Source: Paenibacillus dendritiformis (GTDB taxonomy: Bacteria; Bacillota; Bacilli; Paenibacillales; Paenibacillaceae). From it: 59,524 nucleotides of DNA. The number at the start of each line of letters is the position of its first letter. Position 1 is the stretch's first letter. The position numbers and the translations under genes are program-made. The stretch spans positions 1-59,524 of the forward strand of contig NZ_LDIG01000126.1 in NCBI RefSeq assembly GCF_015845845.1, in the 5' to 3' direction. Shown here piece by piece: positions 50,295 through 59,331 of the stretch. The notes under the pieces were generated by a model. The model made no database searches and was not told where the DNA came from. It worked only from the letters and a program-made list of their open reading frames with translations.

Positions 50295-52546
50295 GAGACC
50301 GCCCCCCTGCGGCCCGAGCGCTGCAGACGCAGGGCGTTGCCGACGACGGAGACCGAGCTGAGCGCCATCGCCGTTCCGGCCATCCACGGCTCGAGCCAGC
50401 CCATAACCGCAAAGGGTATGGCGATGACGTTGTAGATGAGGGCGAAGGACAGATTTTGGCGAATATTGGCCATCGTCCGGCGGCTGATGTGCATCGCCTC
50501 CGGGATGCCGCGCAGATCGCCGCGCAGCAGATGGATGTCCGCGGCTTCTCCGGCAATGTCGCTCCCCTGTCCCATCGCGATGCCGATGTCGGCCGCAGCC
50601 AATGCGGGAGCGTCATTGATGCCGTCTCCCACCATCGTCACCTTCCGCCCATCCCGCTGCAGCCGCTTCACCCATTCGACCTTCTCCTGCGGCAGGACTC
50701 CGGCGGCTACAGGCTCGATTCCGGCCTCCCTCGCAATCGCTTCGGCCGTCATGCGCTGATCGCCGGTCACCATCATCACCTCCAGGCCAAGCCGCTTCAT
50801 ATGCCGCACCGCCTCGGCCGAGGTCGGGCGCAGTGAATCGCGGATGGCGAGCAAGCCGGCGAGACGGTTATCGACCGCTATGCCGATGACCGTCTTCCCT
50901 TCCCGCTCCAGCTCCGCGATGACGCCCGCATCCGCGCCCTCGGCCCGAATCCCCTGCGGCTTCAGCCTGGCATACGCGCCGAGGAAGAGGCGCTTCCCTT
51001 CCGCCTCCGCCCAAATGCCGCAGCCGGGAATATTGGCGAAGCGTTTGGCCTCGGGCACGATCAGCCGCTGCCGTTCGGCCGCCGCCAAGATCGCGCGCGA
51101 GATCGGGTGCTCCGAGGGCTGCTCGGCAGCGGCCGCCCAGCGAAGCAGACTCCGCGCCGAATGTCCGCCCAGCGGAATGACATCGGTCAGCTCCGGCCTC
51201 CCCGCGGTCAATGTGCCTGTCTTGTCCAGCAGCACGACGTCCGTCTGATGGAGCTGTTCCATGAAGCGGCCCTCCTTGAACAGAATTCCTCGCTGGGCCG
51301 CCCGCCCGGAACCGACCAGAATCGAAATCGGGGTCGCGAGCCCGATGGCGCACGGACAGGCGATGACGAGCACCGAGACCGCGCATCCGAGCGCATGACC
51401 GAAGTCGCCGGGCTGGAGCAGCGCATACCAGGCGGCAAACGTGAGACCGGCGATGGCGACGACGACCGGGACGAAGTAGCTCGCGATCGTGTCCGCAAGA
51501 CGCTGAATCGGCGGCTTCGAATATTGGGCGTCCTCCATCAAGCGGATCAACCGCGCCAGCGTGGAATCGGAACCGATCCGCCGCGCTTCCACGGCGAGGG
51601 TCCCGTTCAAGTTCATCGTCCCGCTCATCACCTGGCCCCCAGCGCTCTTGTCGGCCGGCATTCCCTCTCCGGTGATCATCGACTCGTCGACGGCCGAATG
51701 GCCGCGCACGATGACGCCGTCCACCGGAATCCGCTCGCCGGGGCGAATGACGACCCGATCGCCGATCCGCAGCTCCTCAATCGGAATGCGCGTCTCCCGC
51801 TGCATCCGGATGACGCGGACATAATCGGCCTGCATCTCCTGAAGGCCGCGCATCGCGTGCATCGTGCGTTGGCGGGCCATTCCTTCGAGCAGCTTGCCGA
51901 GCAGCACGACCGTAATGATCATGGAGCCGGTCTCGAAATAGAGCGGAACATGCTGTCCTGCTGCAGCGGGGGACTGGATCGACTTCATGGCCAAATAATG
52001 GCTGTAGAAATAGGCCGACGAGGTGCCGAGCGCCACCAGCACATCCATGTTCGCTCCCCGGTTCCGCAGCGCTTGGAAAGCGCCGAAGTAGAACGGCATG
52101 CCGACGATGAACTGCACCGGCGTAGCCAGAGCCAGTTGGAACCAGGGCTGGAAGAACAGCTCCGGCACCCATACCGATGAGGTCAGCGGGTAATGGGAGA
52201 ACATCGTCCAGATCAGGGGCAGCGTGAGCACGGCCGAAGCGATGAAGCGGATCCACAGCCCTTTCACGTCCGTCCCCAGATAGGAGCCGGCCTCCGTTTC
52301 CTTCCGTATGCCGAAGCCAAGCTGGACGACTTTGTCCTCGACCTGCCGCAGCTCCAGCCGGGCCGGATCCAGCTCGACCGAAGCCCGTCCGACCGCGAAG
52401 TTGACGGACACTCCGCCGGTCCCCTCCATTCGCCGCAATGCCTTTTCGATTCGAACCGCACAGGCGGCGCAGTTCATGCCCGTAATATGCAGCGTATGCC
52501 GTTTCCATGTGCCGGAGGAACGATTCGCCAACGAGTTCACCCCCAT
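50291..52546 (-). CDS. copA: Cu(I)-translocating P1B-type ATPase
   Basis: This is a 751-aa pump. One N-terminal metal domain (GMNCAAC) is followed by eight expected spans. The CPC site is VIACPCAIGLATP, the phosphorylation site DKTGTLT, then the HP locus SEHPIS, TGD and GDGINDAPAL. Cu(I)-type membrane residues are seen in the last two spans (NLSFALIYN and MALSSVS). With a SafE-like partner and a FixH-like neighbour it could be the CcoI/FixI pump supplying copper to an oxidase, or a simple exporter. The start is uncertain: ATG 52546, or a TTG five codons on with better spacing. Confidence 0.9.
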   Translation of the reverse strand: MGVNSLANRSSGTWKRHTLHITGMNCAACAVRIEKALRRMEGTGGVSVNFAVGRASVELDPARLELRQVEDKVVQLGFGIRKETEAGSYLGTDVKGLWIRFIASAVLTLPLIWTMFSHYPLTSSVWVPELFFQPWFQLALATPVQFIVGMPFYFGAFQALRNRGANMDVLVALGTSSAYFYSHYLAMKSIQSPAAAGQHVPLYFETGSMIITVVLLGKLLEGMARQRTMHAMRGLQEMQADYVRVIRMQRETRIPIEELRIGDRVVIRPGERIPVDGVIVRGHSAVDESMITGEGMPADKSAGGQVMSGTMNLNGTLAVEARRIGSDSTLARLIRLMEDAQYSKPPIQRLADTIASYFVPVVVAIAGLTFAAWYALLQPGDFGHALGCAVSVLVIACPCAIGLATPISILVGSGRAAQRGILFKEGRFMEQLHQTDVVLLDKTGTLTAGRPELTDVIPLGGHSARSLLRWAAAAEQPSEHPISRAILAAAERQRLIVPEAKRFANIPGCGIWAEAEGKRLFLGAYARLKPQGIRAEGADAGVIAELEREGKTVIGIAVDNRLAGLLAIRDSLRPTSAEAVRHMKRLGLEVMMVTGDQRMTAEAIAREAGIEPVAAGVLPQEKVEWVKRLQRDGRKVTMVGDGINDAPALAAADIGIAMGQGSDIAGEAADIHLLRGDLRGIPEAMHISRRTMANIRQNLSFALIYNVIAIPFAVMGWLEPWMAGTAMALSSVSVVGNALRLQRSGRRGAVS

Positions 52547-52877
52547 TCCCTATGTAGAGTACATTTCCGGCTTGCCCTGCCCCCTGCCGCTTCCGCTCCT
52601 TAGCCGCGAGAGCTGCGAGTTGCTGTGCCGGGGCGGGCCCAAGCCATTGTCTCATTAATAGAACGTATGCACGTCCCGTCCAAAATAGGATGACCCGATG
52701 GGGCTATCCCTGAACTTCCGTCTGACGGAAGGCCGCCCCTCGGCCAGGGGACCCCTCGGAAAAGAGAACGGCGGAGCGGTTCCAGGAGCCGTGAAGGGAG
52801 CTTGGGACGGACGCATGCCAAAGAAGCCGGTCTGGCTGACCGGCTTCCGCGAGTGCAGTATGAGGTTGAACGATTTC
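52547..52877. other. 331-base intergenic region
   Basis: No gene is supported. It holds the upstream region of the copper ATPase gene and the hairpin that closes the fucosidase gene. No copper-regulator (CopY/CsoR) operator palindrome was recognised. Confidence 0.45.
52824..52846 (-). terminator. Hairpin closing the fucosidase gene
   Basis: AAGCCGGTC and its complement form a perfect 9-bp stem with a 5-base loop, 32 bases past the fucosidase stop. On the minus strand it continues CTTCTTTGG, a poor T-tract. Confidence 0.6.
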
Positions 52878-54290
52878 TTAGGCAAGCAATCGGAACGCAT
52901 GCGCGATCGGCGCCGGTCCGGCGGCTGCCCCGTCCGGCAGCCGGATGACAATGCCTTCCGCCGTGCGGGTAAATTCCAACGCCCCGTCCGTGCCGATCAA
53001 TTCGACAGCCGAGACCGGCCCAGTATACGGCAGGAATACGTCCGGCTCGACCGGCGCGTTCTCGTTCGGATACAAATAGAATCCGTACGCGGTGTCCCCT
53101 TTGCGGGTGAATGCGGTTCGGCCCGTGAAATACGGCGCGCAAATGCGCGTGCCGTATACGGCTTCCCCGTTCACCTTCAGCCAGGCGCCAAGCTCCTTCA
53201 TCGAGCGGATCGCTCCCTCCGGAAGCCGGCCGTCCGGCTGCGGTCCGACGTTCAGCGCCAGATTGCCCCCTTTGGCCACGACCTCCAGCAGGATGTGCAC
53301 CAGCTGCCGCCCCGTCTTGTACTTGTCCTCATAGCGGAACGAGAACGACGTGCCGAGCGTAATGCAGCTCTCCCACGGCACCGTCATCGGTCCGGACGGA
53401 ATCGTCTGCTCCGGCGTAATAATATTTTCATAAGGCCCCCCGATCGTGCGATCCGCGGACAACAGCCACGGCTGGTGCTGACGGGCGCGTTCGACCGCCT
53501 CGCCGAGGCGGATATCCTGCCCTCGCGCCCCTTCGTAGACCCAGCCTGCATCCAGCCACAGCACATCGATGCGGCCATAGCGGGTCAGCAGCTCCATAAT
53601 CTGTTCGTGGGTGAACTTCACGAATTGCTCCCACAGCCACGGATATTCCCTCGGATCGTAGGAAGGCCCCCGCGATGTCGACGTCCCGCGCTCCATTCCC
53701 GGCGCCCAATAATACGGGGAATGCCAGTCGGCCTTGGAGAAATAAGCCGCGACGGCCATCCCCTTTTCCCGGAACGCTTCGAACAGATGCTTGCAAATAT
53801 CCGCCTTCGGATGGCGGTGGAACGGGGTGTCCGATCCCGTAATCCGGTAGTCCGTCGTATGGGTGTCCCACATGCAGAAGCCGTCATGATGCTTCGTCGT
53901 GAAAAGAAGATATTTGAATCCGTTATCCGCAGCCAGCTCCGCCCACAGCTCCGGCTGGAACCGAATCGGGTTGAAGGTTTTGTTCAAATCGAAATATTGG
54001 CGCTTCAGCTCTTCGCTGTCCACATCCCAGTCGATGCCGTCGCGCGACCAGTCCGCATCGGCGTCGCTGAGCGCCCATGATTCCACGATCCCCAGTTGGG
54101 AGTATGGCCCCCAGTGCATCATGAAGCCGAGCTTCTGGTCCTTGAACCACTCCAGACGCTCCAGCAGCAGCGGATCGGTCGGCTTCACCCACTCTTCTTC
54201 CGCGCTGAAATTGTGCACGCCCTGCTGCACGACTTGCTCTTCGTGTTCTTCATTTAAGGTATCTTGCGGCTGTCCAGCCTGTTCACTCAT
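52878..54290 (-). CDS. GH29 alpha-L-fucosidase
   Basis: This 470-aa glycoside hydrolase releases fucose from glycans. Conserved GH29 segments are GFMMHWGPYSQLG near residue 55, YLLFTTKHHDGFCMWDT near 125 and DVLWLDAGWVYEG with the Asp nucleophile near 240. The GGNLALNVGPQPDG block follows. It has no signal peptide, so the protein is probably cytoplasmic and acts on imported oligosaccharides. GGGAGG precedes the ATG. A cre-like site and an inverted repeat lie 65-112 bases upstream. Confidence 0.92.
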   Translation of the reverse strand: MSEQAGQPQDTLNEEHEEQVVQQGVHNFSAEEEWVKPTDPLLLERLEWFKDQKLGFMMHWGPYSQLGIVESWALSDADADWSRDGIDWDVDSEELKRQYFDLNKTFNPIRFQPELWAELAADNGFKYLLFTTKHHDGFCMWDTHTTDYRITGSDTPFHRHPKADICKHLFEAFREKGMAVAAYFSKADWHSPYYWAPGMERGTSTSRGPSYDPREYPWLWEQFVKFTHEQIMELLTRYGRIDVLWLDAGWVYEGARGQDIRLGEAVERARQHQPWLLSADRTIGGPYENIITPEQTIPSGPMTVPWESCITLGTSFSFRYEDKYKTGRQLVHILLEVVAKGGNLALNVGPQPDGRLPEGAIRSMKELGAWLKVNGEAVYGTRICAPYFTGRTAFTRKGDTAYGFYLYPNENAPVEPDVFLPYTGPVSAVELIGTDGALEFTRTAEGIVIRLPDGAAAGPAPIAHAFRLLA

Positions 54291-54354
54291 TTGTCTTGAC
54301 CTCCCGCCTATGATCTCTGCTTTTTGGATTGCCCTATCTGCCTCTCATATATAT

Positions 54355-54368
54355 TACAAACGCTTACA
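54355..54368. promoter_or_regulatory. cre-like (CcpA) site upstream of the fucosidase gene
   Basis: Read on the minus strand, TGTAAGCGTTTGTA matches the catabolite-responsive-element consensus in its core TGTAAGCGTT, with mismatches at the last fixed positions. It lies 65 bases upstream of the fucosidase start, a sensible place for carbon-catabolite repression of a glycosidase. Confidence 0.5.
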
Positions 54369-54377
54369 AAGTTCAAT

Positions 54378-54402
54378 TGGTCAAATTCGCAGCGCTTGAC
54401 CA
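54378..54402. promoter_or_regulatory. Inverted repeat upstream of the fucosidase gene
   Basis: TGGTCAA and TTGACCA form perfect 7-bp arms around an 11-base spacer. Centred 100 bases upstream of the fucosidase start, it could be the site of a specific sugar regulator. None is encoded next to it. Confidence 0.4.
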
Positions 54403-54709
54403 TTTTCGTATGCCGAGCCGTTCCGCCCTTATGCGGCGCGGATCCCGATGTGATCCTGTCCGCATTTGACGTTCATAATCAACATATTGAACGGGGCTCT
54501 GAACCATTGCAAAAATCAGGCCGGCGTCTGTTGACTCTGCAGGAATGAGAGGAAATATATAGATGACAAGGCGATCCTGAGGGGAGAGACGGAAGGCTTC
54601 CTCAAGCTGCTGTGGAATGGCGAGGGCCGCATCGTCGCTTGGCCGTGAATCGGGAACGAAGTGCCAAGCTTCAGCAGAAGGATCCGCTCTGATCCCTCTG
54701 CTGTCCCTC

Positions 54710-55585
54710 TCAATCGGCCTGCCGCCATGCCGCATGGAATTCGGCAACGGAAGCATAGCGGTCGACACGAATCGGAGCAACGGCGCGGCAGGCCGCCTCA
54801 TAACGAACTTGCCCTGCTTCCCACCGCGGATAAGAACGGTCGATCCCCCCGCCCAGCAGCGCGAAGGCCATCGCCCCCATATTGAATACATTCGTCCGAT
54901 CATCAATCGCCGCTCCGAGCTCGAACTCCTCCGGCGACATAAAGCGCGAGGAGCCCCACATCCTGCCCATCATGTTCGTGTACGGCTTCCGAGCGTACAT
55001 ATCGATATCGCAGATCGTTATCGCATGGCGCTGAAAATCGTAGAGCAAGCTGCCGTCATAAAAATCGATTGCGACATACCCGCAAGCCTCTACGTGGGCA
55101 TGGAACGCCAACACCGCCTCCATCGCTGCCAGCCTGCGCTCGATCGGGAGCTGCCGGAACCGGTAGAAGGGAGATTCCGGGTGGGTATATTTGGCGGGCG
55201 GCGGGAAGGATTCATGCGGATGGAGACTCTCCCCCTCCACCCAATCGAATACGGCCGCATACCCGTCTCCCGCGCGAAAATGCTCCCGCATCGCAATCAG
55301 ATGCGGATGCCGCAATTGTTCATACAGCGGCATCGCCTGCTCCAGCCGGGCAATCGCATCCCGCGGCTCTCCAGCATAGCGAACGGGGCGCGCCCCGGCA
55401 TACTTCACGAAGCTCCGGATTCCATCCCGTTCGACACCGAAGGACAGATTGCCCGAATCCTGCTGGTCGAATACGCAAAATACGCGGCCCAACTCCCGCA
55501 GCCAGGAAAAATCATGCTCCTGCTTCACATGAAAAGAAACGTCATCCATTCGAACCGTCGTTGCTTGTTGTCCTTGTTCAGTCAC
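54710..55585 (-). CDS. Protein-kinase-like protein
   Basis: This 291-aa protein has a kinase fold. The catalytic loop reads YVAIDFYDGSLLYD (Asp kept, the His/Arg of HRD lost), and DFG is replaced by ICDIDMY. RFMSPEEFE matches the APE region. An N-lobe Lys is in RSFVKYAG. This type occurs widely in Bacillales as a stand-alone serine/threonine kinase-like protein. It starts with GTG 6 bases after GGGGAGG and overlaps the end of the GNAT gene by 8 bases, so the two are probably co-translated. Confidence 0.78.
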   Translation of the reverse strand: MTEQGQQATTVRMDDVSFHVKQEHDFSWLRELGRVFCVFDQQDSGNLSFGVERDGIRSFVKYAGARPVRYAGEPRDAIARLEQAMPLYEQLRHPHLIAMREHFRAGDGYAAVFDWVEGESLHPHESFPPPAKYTHPESPFYRFRQLPIERRLAAMEAVLAFHAHVEACGYVAIDFYDGSLLYDFQRHAITICDIDMYARKPYTNMMGRMWGSSRFMSPEEFELGAAIDDRTNVFNMGAMAFALLGGGIDRSYPRWEAGQVRYEAACRAVAPIRVDRYASVAEFHAAWRQAD

Positions 55586-56105
55586 TGGAATCCTCCCCGG
55601 TATGTATCAGCTTGGCCATCATATATTCATCCACGAATTGATCGTCCACCCGCAAAGAGTGGCTTAATGTGCCTTCGATCCGAAAGCCCCGCTTCGTGTA
55701 TAAATGGATGGCCCGTTCATTATGCGTCATGACCGTCAGTTGGAGCCGATGCTTGCCTGTCGCCGCGGCCCAATTCTCAACTTCTTCCAGCAGCCGTCTG
55801 CCCAAGCCTTGGCCCGTATAATGCTGCAGTATGCCAATGACGACAGACACCGCATGTCGGGACCGCTTCAGGCTGGAGCCGATGCCCGCCGCAAACCCGG
55901 CGATGCTGTCTCCCTGATCGGTGACGGCCAACAGCATAATCGAATCTTTGGATTCGTGCAAGCTCGCGAACCGCCGGGCTTGATCTTCCGGGGTTAGACT
56001 GCGCTCCCCGGGTTCATAGAGCATGAACTTCGTCTCCTGATCCAATCGGGCGCAAAAATCAATAAAGGCCTGAGCATCCTTCGCTTCCGCTTTTCGGATG
56101 AACAT
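55578..56105 (-). CDS. GNAT-family N-acetyltransferase
   Basis: This is a 175-aa acetyltransferase with core strand SIAGFAAGIGSSLKRSRHAVSVVIGILQHYTGQGLGRRLLEEVENWA (acetyl-CoA loop Q-x-x-G-x-G/R). The late motif LTVMTHNERAIHLYTKRGFRIEG, with its conserved Asn and Tyr, follows. The start is the ATG after GAAGGAGGAG. The acceptor is unknown. It overlaps the kinase-like gene downstream. Confidence 0.85.
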   Translation of the reverse strand: MFIRKAEAKDAQAFIDFCARLDQETKFMLYEPGERSLTPEDQARRFASLHESKDSIMLLAVTDQGDSIAGFAAGIGSSLKRSRHAVSVVIGILQHYTGQGLGRRLLEEVENWAAATGKHRLQLTVMTHNERAIHLYTKRGFRIEGTLSHSLRVDDQFVDEYMMAKLIHTGEDSSD

Positions 56106-56228
56106 GGTTTCTCCTCCTTCGTATGATAACAATATTGAAGCTCTGGTAAGATTGAGCAAAAATTAACCATATAGAAATATGTTCAGTGTTCACAAAATGT
56201 TCACTTATGTAGGAGTTTTCAGGATCGC

Positions 56229-56247
56229 TATAATAACATGGTGTTAT
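56229..56247 (+). promoter_or_regulatory. Promoter -10 and overlapping palindrome upstream of the DUF2798 gene
   Basis: TATAAT (56229-56234) is the best -10 seen here, with a weak -35 (TTATGT at 56205-56210). A perfect inverted repeat, ATAACA-TGG-TGTTAT, covers 56233-56247 directly after it. Two GTTCAC words lie at about 56188-56204. The arrangement suggests a repressor site at the transcription start. Confidence 0.45.
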
Positions 56248-56268
56248 CAAGAAAGGGTGATGATAGAG

Positions 56269-56784
56269 ATGGCTGACAATTTACGCGTAGAAACAAGACT
56301 GCCTAGAAACGCAAAAGAGGGCATACTATTTTTATTGATTATTTCAATCATTTCCGTAAACACTATCCCGCCGATCATAATGGGGTTGGAGCGCGGCTTC
56401 AGTATAGAGGTGTATCTTGATACGCTAAAGATGATTCCGTTTATGTGGATTATCGTTGTTTTACTGGTAAAGCTGGTCGCAGGACCGTTAGTCGGTAAAG
56501 TGATGCCAAAATTCGTGGGACAGACAGATGGATTTAATGCCAGAGTTTTATGGACTACTTTATTGAATGTTACGGTCTTATCTATTCTTCTTACCATTAT
56601 AGGAGCTTGGGTCGGTACGAAAAAAATAACCCTCGAACCGTTTCAACACTTTTTCCACGTCTGGCCTAGAAACTTTGGTGTCGCATTTTGGATTGAGCTG
56701 TTGATTGCACAGCCAATAGCAAGATTTGCAATGAAAAAATTACATGCAAGACAGGCGCGTCAAGCAGAAAGCGGAAACTCGTAA
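56269..56784 (+). CDS. DUF2798-like membrane protein
   Basis: This is a 171-aa protein with four hydrophobic segments, arranged as two repeats of a two-span unit (for example GILFLLIISIISVNTIPP and LLNVTVLSILLTIIGAW). The DUF2798 signatures are G-x-x-F-L-x-x-x-M/I near the start of each half and the late FHVWPRNFGVAFWIELLIAQPIAR. AAAGGGTG lies 9 bases before the chosen ATG. The gene is more AT-rich than its neighbours. The function of the family is unknown. Confidence 0.78.
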   Translation: MADNLRVETRLPRNAKEGILFLLIISIISVNTIPPIIMGLERGFSIEVYLDTLKMIPFMWIIVVLLVKLVAGPLVGKVMPKFVGQTDGFNARVLWTTLLNVTVLSILLTIIGAWVGTKKITLEPFQHFFHVWPRNFGVAFWIELLIAQPIARFAMKKLHARQARQAESGNS

Positions 56785-57272
56785 CCCGAAGCAGATAAAT
56801 TTCTGTTTGCTGCAGAGTGTTCCCCAAAATAAAAAATTTCTTTATTGCCGATTGATTCATATAAAAATATCAATCGGTTTTTTTATGAATCATCCACCAC
56901 TCATGGAATAATGAGATAAATGTCTGTCAAATAGTGGACACTGTTCCGAGAAAGAGTTATCCTTCATTCTCTCTCCACCACCCCATATATGGTGCCAAGG
57001 AGAGCTAGTGAACCTATATATGGACATTTGAGCTTATCCGTTCAATATCCCCCTCATGTCCACATTTGTATGGACAATTCCGTCGCATGTCCACTCAGAG
57101 AGTACAAATTACGCGCTAAATGTTTCTTTTGCTATCCTTTCAACATGAAAGGATAAAAATCTGTACAAGCCTATGATAGACTATGATTATTATATTTGGA
57201 AAATATGTTCATTAAAAACGGGGAAAGACAGTTTGTTCATCCCCTCCCCAATCTTAGGAGTGAAATATATTC
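56785..57272. other. 488-base intergenic region
   Basis: It holds the terminator of the DUF2798 gene and then an AT-rich stretch with several scattered copies of TGGACA/TGTCCA words (for example around 56930, 57020, 57060 and 57090). No gene is seen. The scattered words could be regulator half-sites, but their spacing is irregular. Confidence 0.45.
56848..56884 (+). terminator. Rho-independent terminator of the DUF2798 gene
   Basis: CCGATTGAT and ATCAATCGG form a perfect 9-bp stem with a 12-base loop, followed by seven T. Confidence 0.88.
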
Positions 57273-57808
57273 ATGATCGTTCCCAAACAAGATTTTGAAG
57301 CGGATGGAGTCGCCTATACGATTCGATCGGCCACCGCTACCGATGCGGGGGTGTTATCCGCCTTGCGGGTGCAAATTGACGGAGAGACCGAGTTTTTAGA
57401 CAGAGAACCCGGAGAAGCGTTCATTGATGTGTCCGGTTTTGAACAATTGATAAGAGCCGATTCCGAAAAAGAAAGAAACTTATTTTTAGTCGCGGTCGCC
57501 CAGGATCGGATCGTCGGGTTTTCGCGATGCGAGGGAAGCCAATTAAAAAGATTCTATCACAAAGCAGAATTCGGCGTATGCGTGCAAAAAGAGTTCTGGG
57601 GATATGGCATCGGTAAAAATCTGCTAACACTTGGGCCGACTCCAATGGCATTACCAAAATCACGTTGAATGTGTTAGAAACCAATGAGAAAGCTATCGCC
57701 CTTTATAAGAAGCTGGGCTTTGAGATCGAAGGGATATTAAAAAACGACAAGATTCTGTCTGACGGTAAATACTATAACACCATAGTGATGGGAAGATGCA
57801 GGGAGTGA
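57273..57808 (+). pseudogene. Frameshifted GNAT acetyltransferase gene
   Basis: The first frame runs to 57668 and covers the N-terminal and central parts, through VCVQKEFWGYGIGKNLL (acetyl-CoA loop). From about 57635 the homology continues two bases out of phase: TWADSNGITKITLNVLETNEKAIALYKKLGFEIEG and on to a TGA at 57808. That is the normal family C-terminus with the N-x-x-A-x-x-L-Y motif. A small deletion near 57625-57640 explains both the shift and a few missing residues. The product of the first frame would lack the last strand pair and is probably inactive. Confidence 0.75.
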
Positions 57809-59177
57809 TCGGAGGGGAACCTTGACCGTTCCTCTCGAATCAGCTTTTTTATCATCTCCAGTTGCGGATCGCGTCCCTGCTCTAGATCTTCGAATGTGGT
57901 CGGAACGTAGAGATCCGGCTGCAACGCATCTTCATAACGGTTTTTTATCGTCGTATATGGCCGTTCAATCCACTTATAGGAAATCGACAAGCGTAGTTTT
58001 GATTCGAGAAGTTCTAATAAAATAATGCTGCCATAGGAACTGGGCTTGCTCCCGGAAGGCTCGCCAACAATAAGCCCCAAGTTATTGTCGTAAATGTTAA
58101 CCGCAAAATTTGTTGCTGCACTGTATGTTCGAAAGGATGTGATGACATAGATCTTGCCGTGGAAGCTGTACTCATGACTTGGTATGGTAATCATTCGGGA
58201 ATCCAGACTCTGCATCTCCTCTGTGCCAAAAGGGAAATCGTATGTATATTGGCTAGTAAACGTAGAATACCGATTTACTGTCTTAAAATCACGGTAGGAG
58301 TCTACATTCAAAAATGACATTATGTAATTTTCCACTAACGTTGTCCCGCCAGGGTTGAAACGCAAGTCAATGGCCACATGATTCACTTGTTCCCTTTTGA
58401 CATCGATGAAAAAGTCCCGAATCACAGACTTCGTTGTGTCGTCTAACACAGCGAAGCTATCGATATATAAAACCGCCAGATCATCTTCTTTGGAAATAGT
58501 ATAATCCAATCGATCCCTGGTCAGATAAGGGCTTGCAAATTTCAGCATTTTTTTCAATTGCAGCTTCCCCTCTATGATCTCATTCCCCCGCTCCACGACG
58601 AGTTGAACTTGGTTTCCCTCTATCAAGCCGAAATATTGAAGATAGAGAAGCAAAGTGAATATACTATTCAAATTGACTCTTGACTTAAGAGAGTATACAT
58701 TGTCAACTGAAAAAAAAGGCACGGAACATCGTGAGTAACTCTTGTTCATTTTTTCCACCGAATTCGATGACTTTGTCCCCCCTATGCAACCAGCCTGAAC
58801 TCGATGTAACATAGATGCCATCTTCCAGCCACGCATAAGAAAACGGCAAGTTATCCATCCTTGGACCATCAGGGATCTGCATCGTTGTATGCCCATCTTG
58901 AAGCGCATTCATCACTTGTTGCGTTAGAAAGTAAAACTGTAGCACATTGTCTATCTGTTCTATTTCGCGATCCGCTTTCTGCAGCGCCTGTTGTATTTCT
59001 GGAGGAACACCTTCATAGGTTTTTGGATGAACCTCCGTTATTACTTTTTGCAGATAGCCTAGATCATTTTTCATTTGTTCTTTGGTTAGCTGGATTGGGT
59101 GATCTATATCCCGGTACGGGTTTCTGTTTTTTTGGGAAGGGTTTATTGATAAATGAAAAATAATTATTACTAAAAAA
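57772..59177 (-). pseudogene. S41-family peptidase gene, frameshifted and cut by the ISL3 element
   Basis: The N-terminal part (LGYLQKVITEVHPKTYEGVPPEIQQAL and QDGHTTMQI) ends at a frameshift in a run of eight A at 58710-58717. With seven A the frame joins smoothly into VDNVYSLKSRVNL... The C-terminal part has the S41 core: HVAIDLRFNPGGTTLVENYIM, TSFRTYSAATNFA with the catalytic Ser, and GLIVGEPSGSKPSSYGS. Upstream of the first Met the frame stays open through FLVIIIFHLSINPSQKN to the edge of the ISL3 element at 59178, so the start and most of a signal peptide were lost to the insertion. Its 3' end overlaps the GNAT remnant. Confidence 0.75.
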
Positions 59178-59226
59178 GGCTCTTCGCTCTACTGGGTGGG
59201 TACAGTGTTGAATATTAGTTTCATAA

Positions 59227-59328
59227 CCCCTTCCGCCTTTAAGAGATTTTCAGATGTAGAAACAGCCGTCAAGGAGTTCGCTTGACCGCTGTTTCTACAT
59301 CTGAAGCAGGGTAAGAAGGCGGAAAGGG
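59227..59328. repeat. Long two-part hairpin inside the ISL3 element
   Basis: The inner arms 59251-59273 and 59281-59303 pair at 22 of 23 positions around a 7-base loop. The outer arms 59227-59239 and 59316-59328 pair at 12 of 13. The whole lies between the transposase stop and the element's end. It may stop transcription across the boundary or shield the transposase mRNA. Confidence 0.85.
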
Positions 59329-59331
59329 ATA

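Larger units (their letters stand above)
54291..54709. other. Regulatory region upstream of the fucosidase gene
   Basis: This stretch holds the cre-like site and inverted repeat listed separately. The remainder, next to the end of the kinase-like gene, has open frames without convincing starts. Confidence 0.5.

Noticed and set aside
54373-54906. 177-codon minus-strand frame with an AbrB-like looking stretch
   Set aside because: It overlaps the conserved kinase-like gene, and the interesting part has no usable start of its own.
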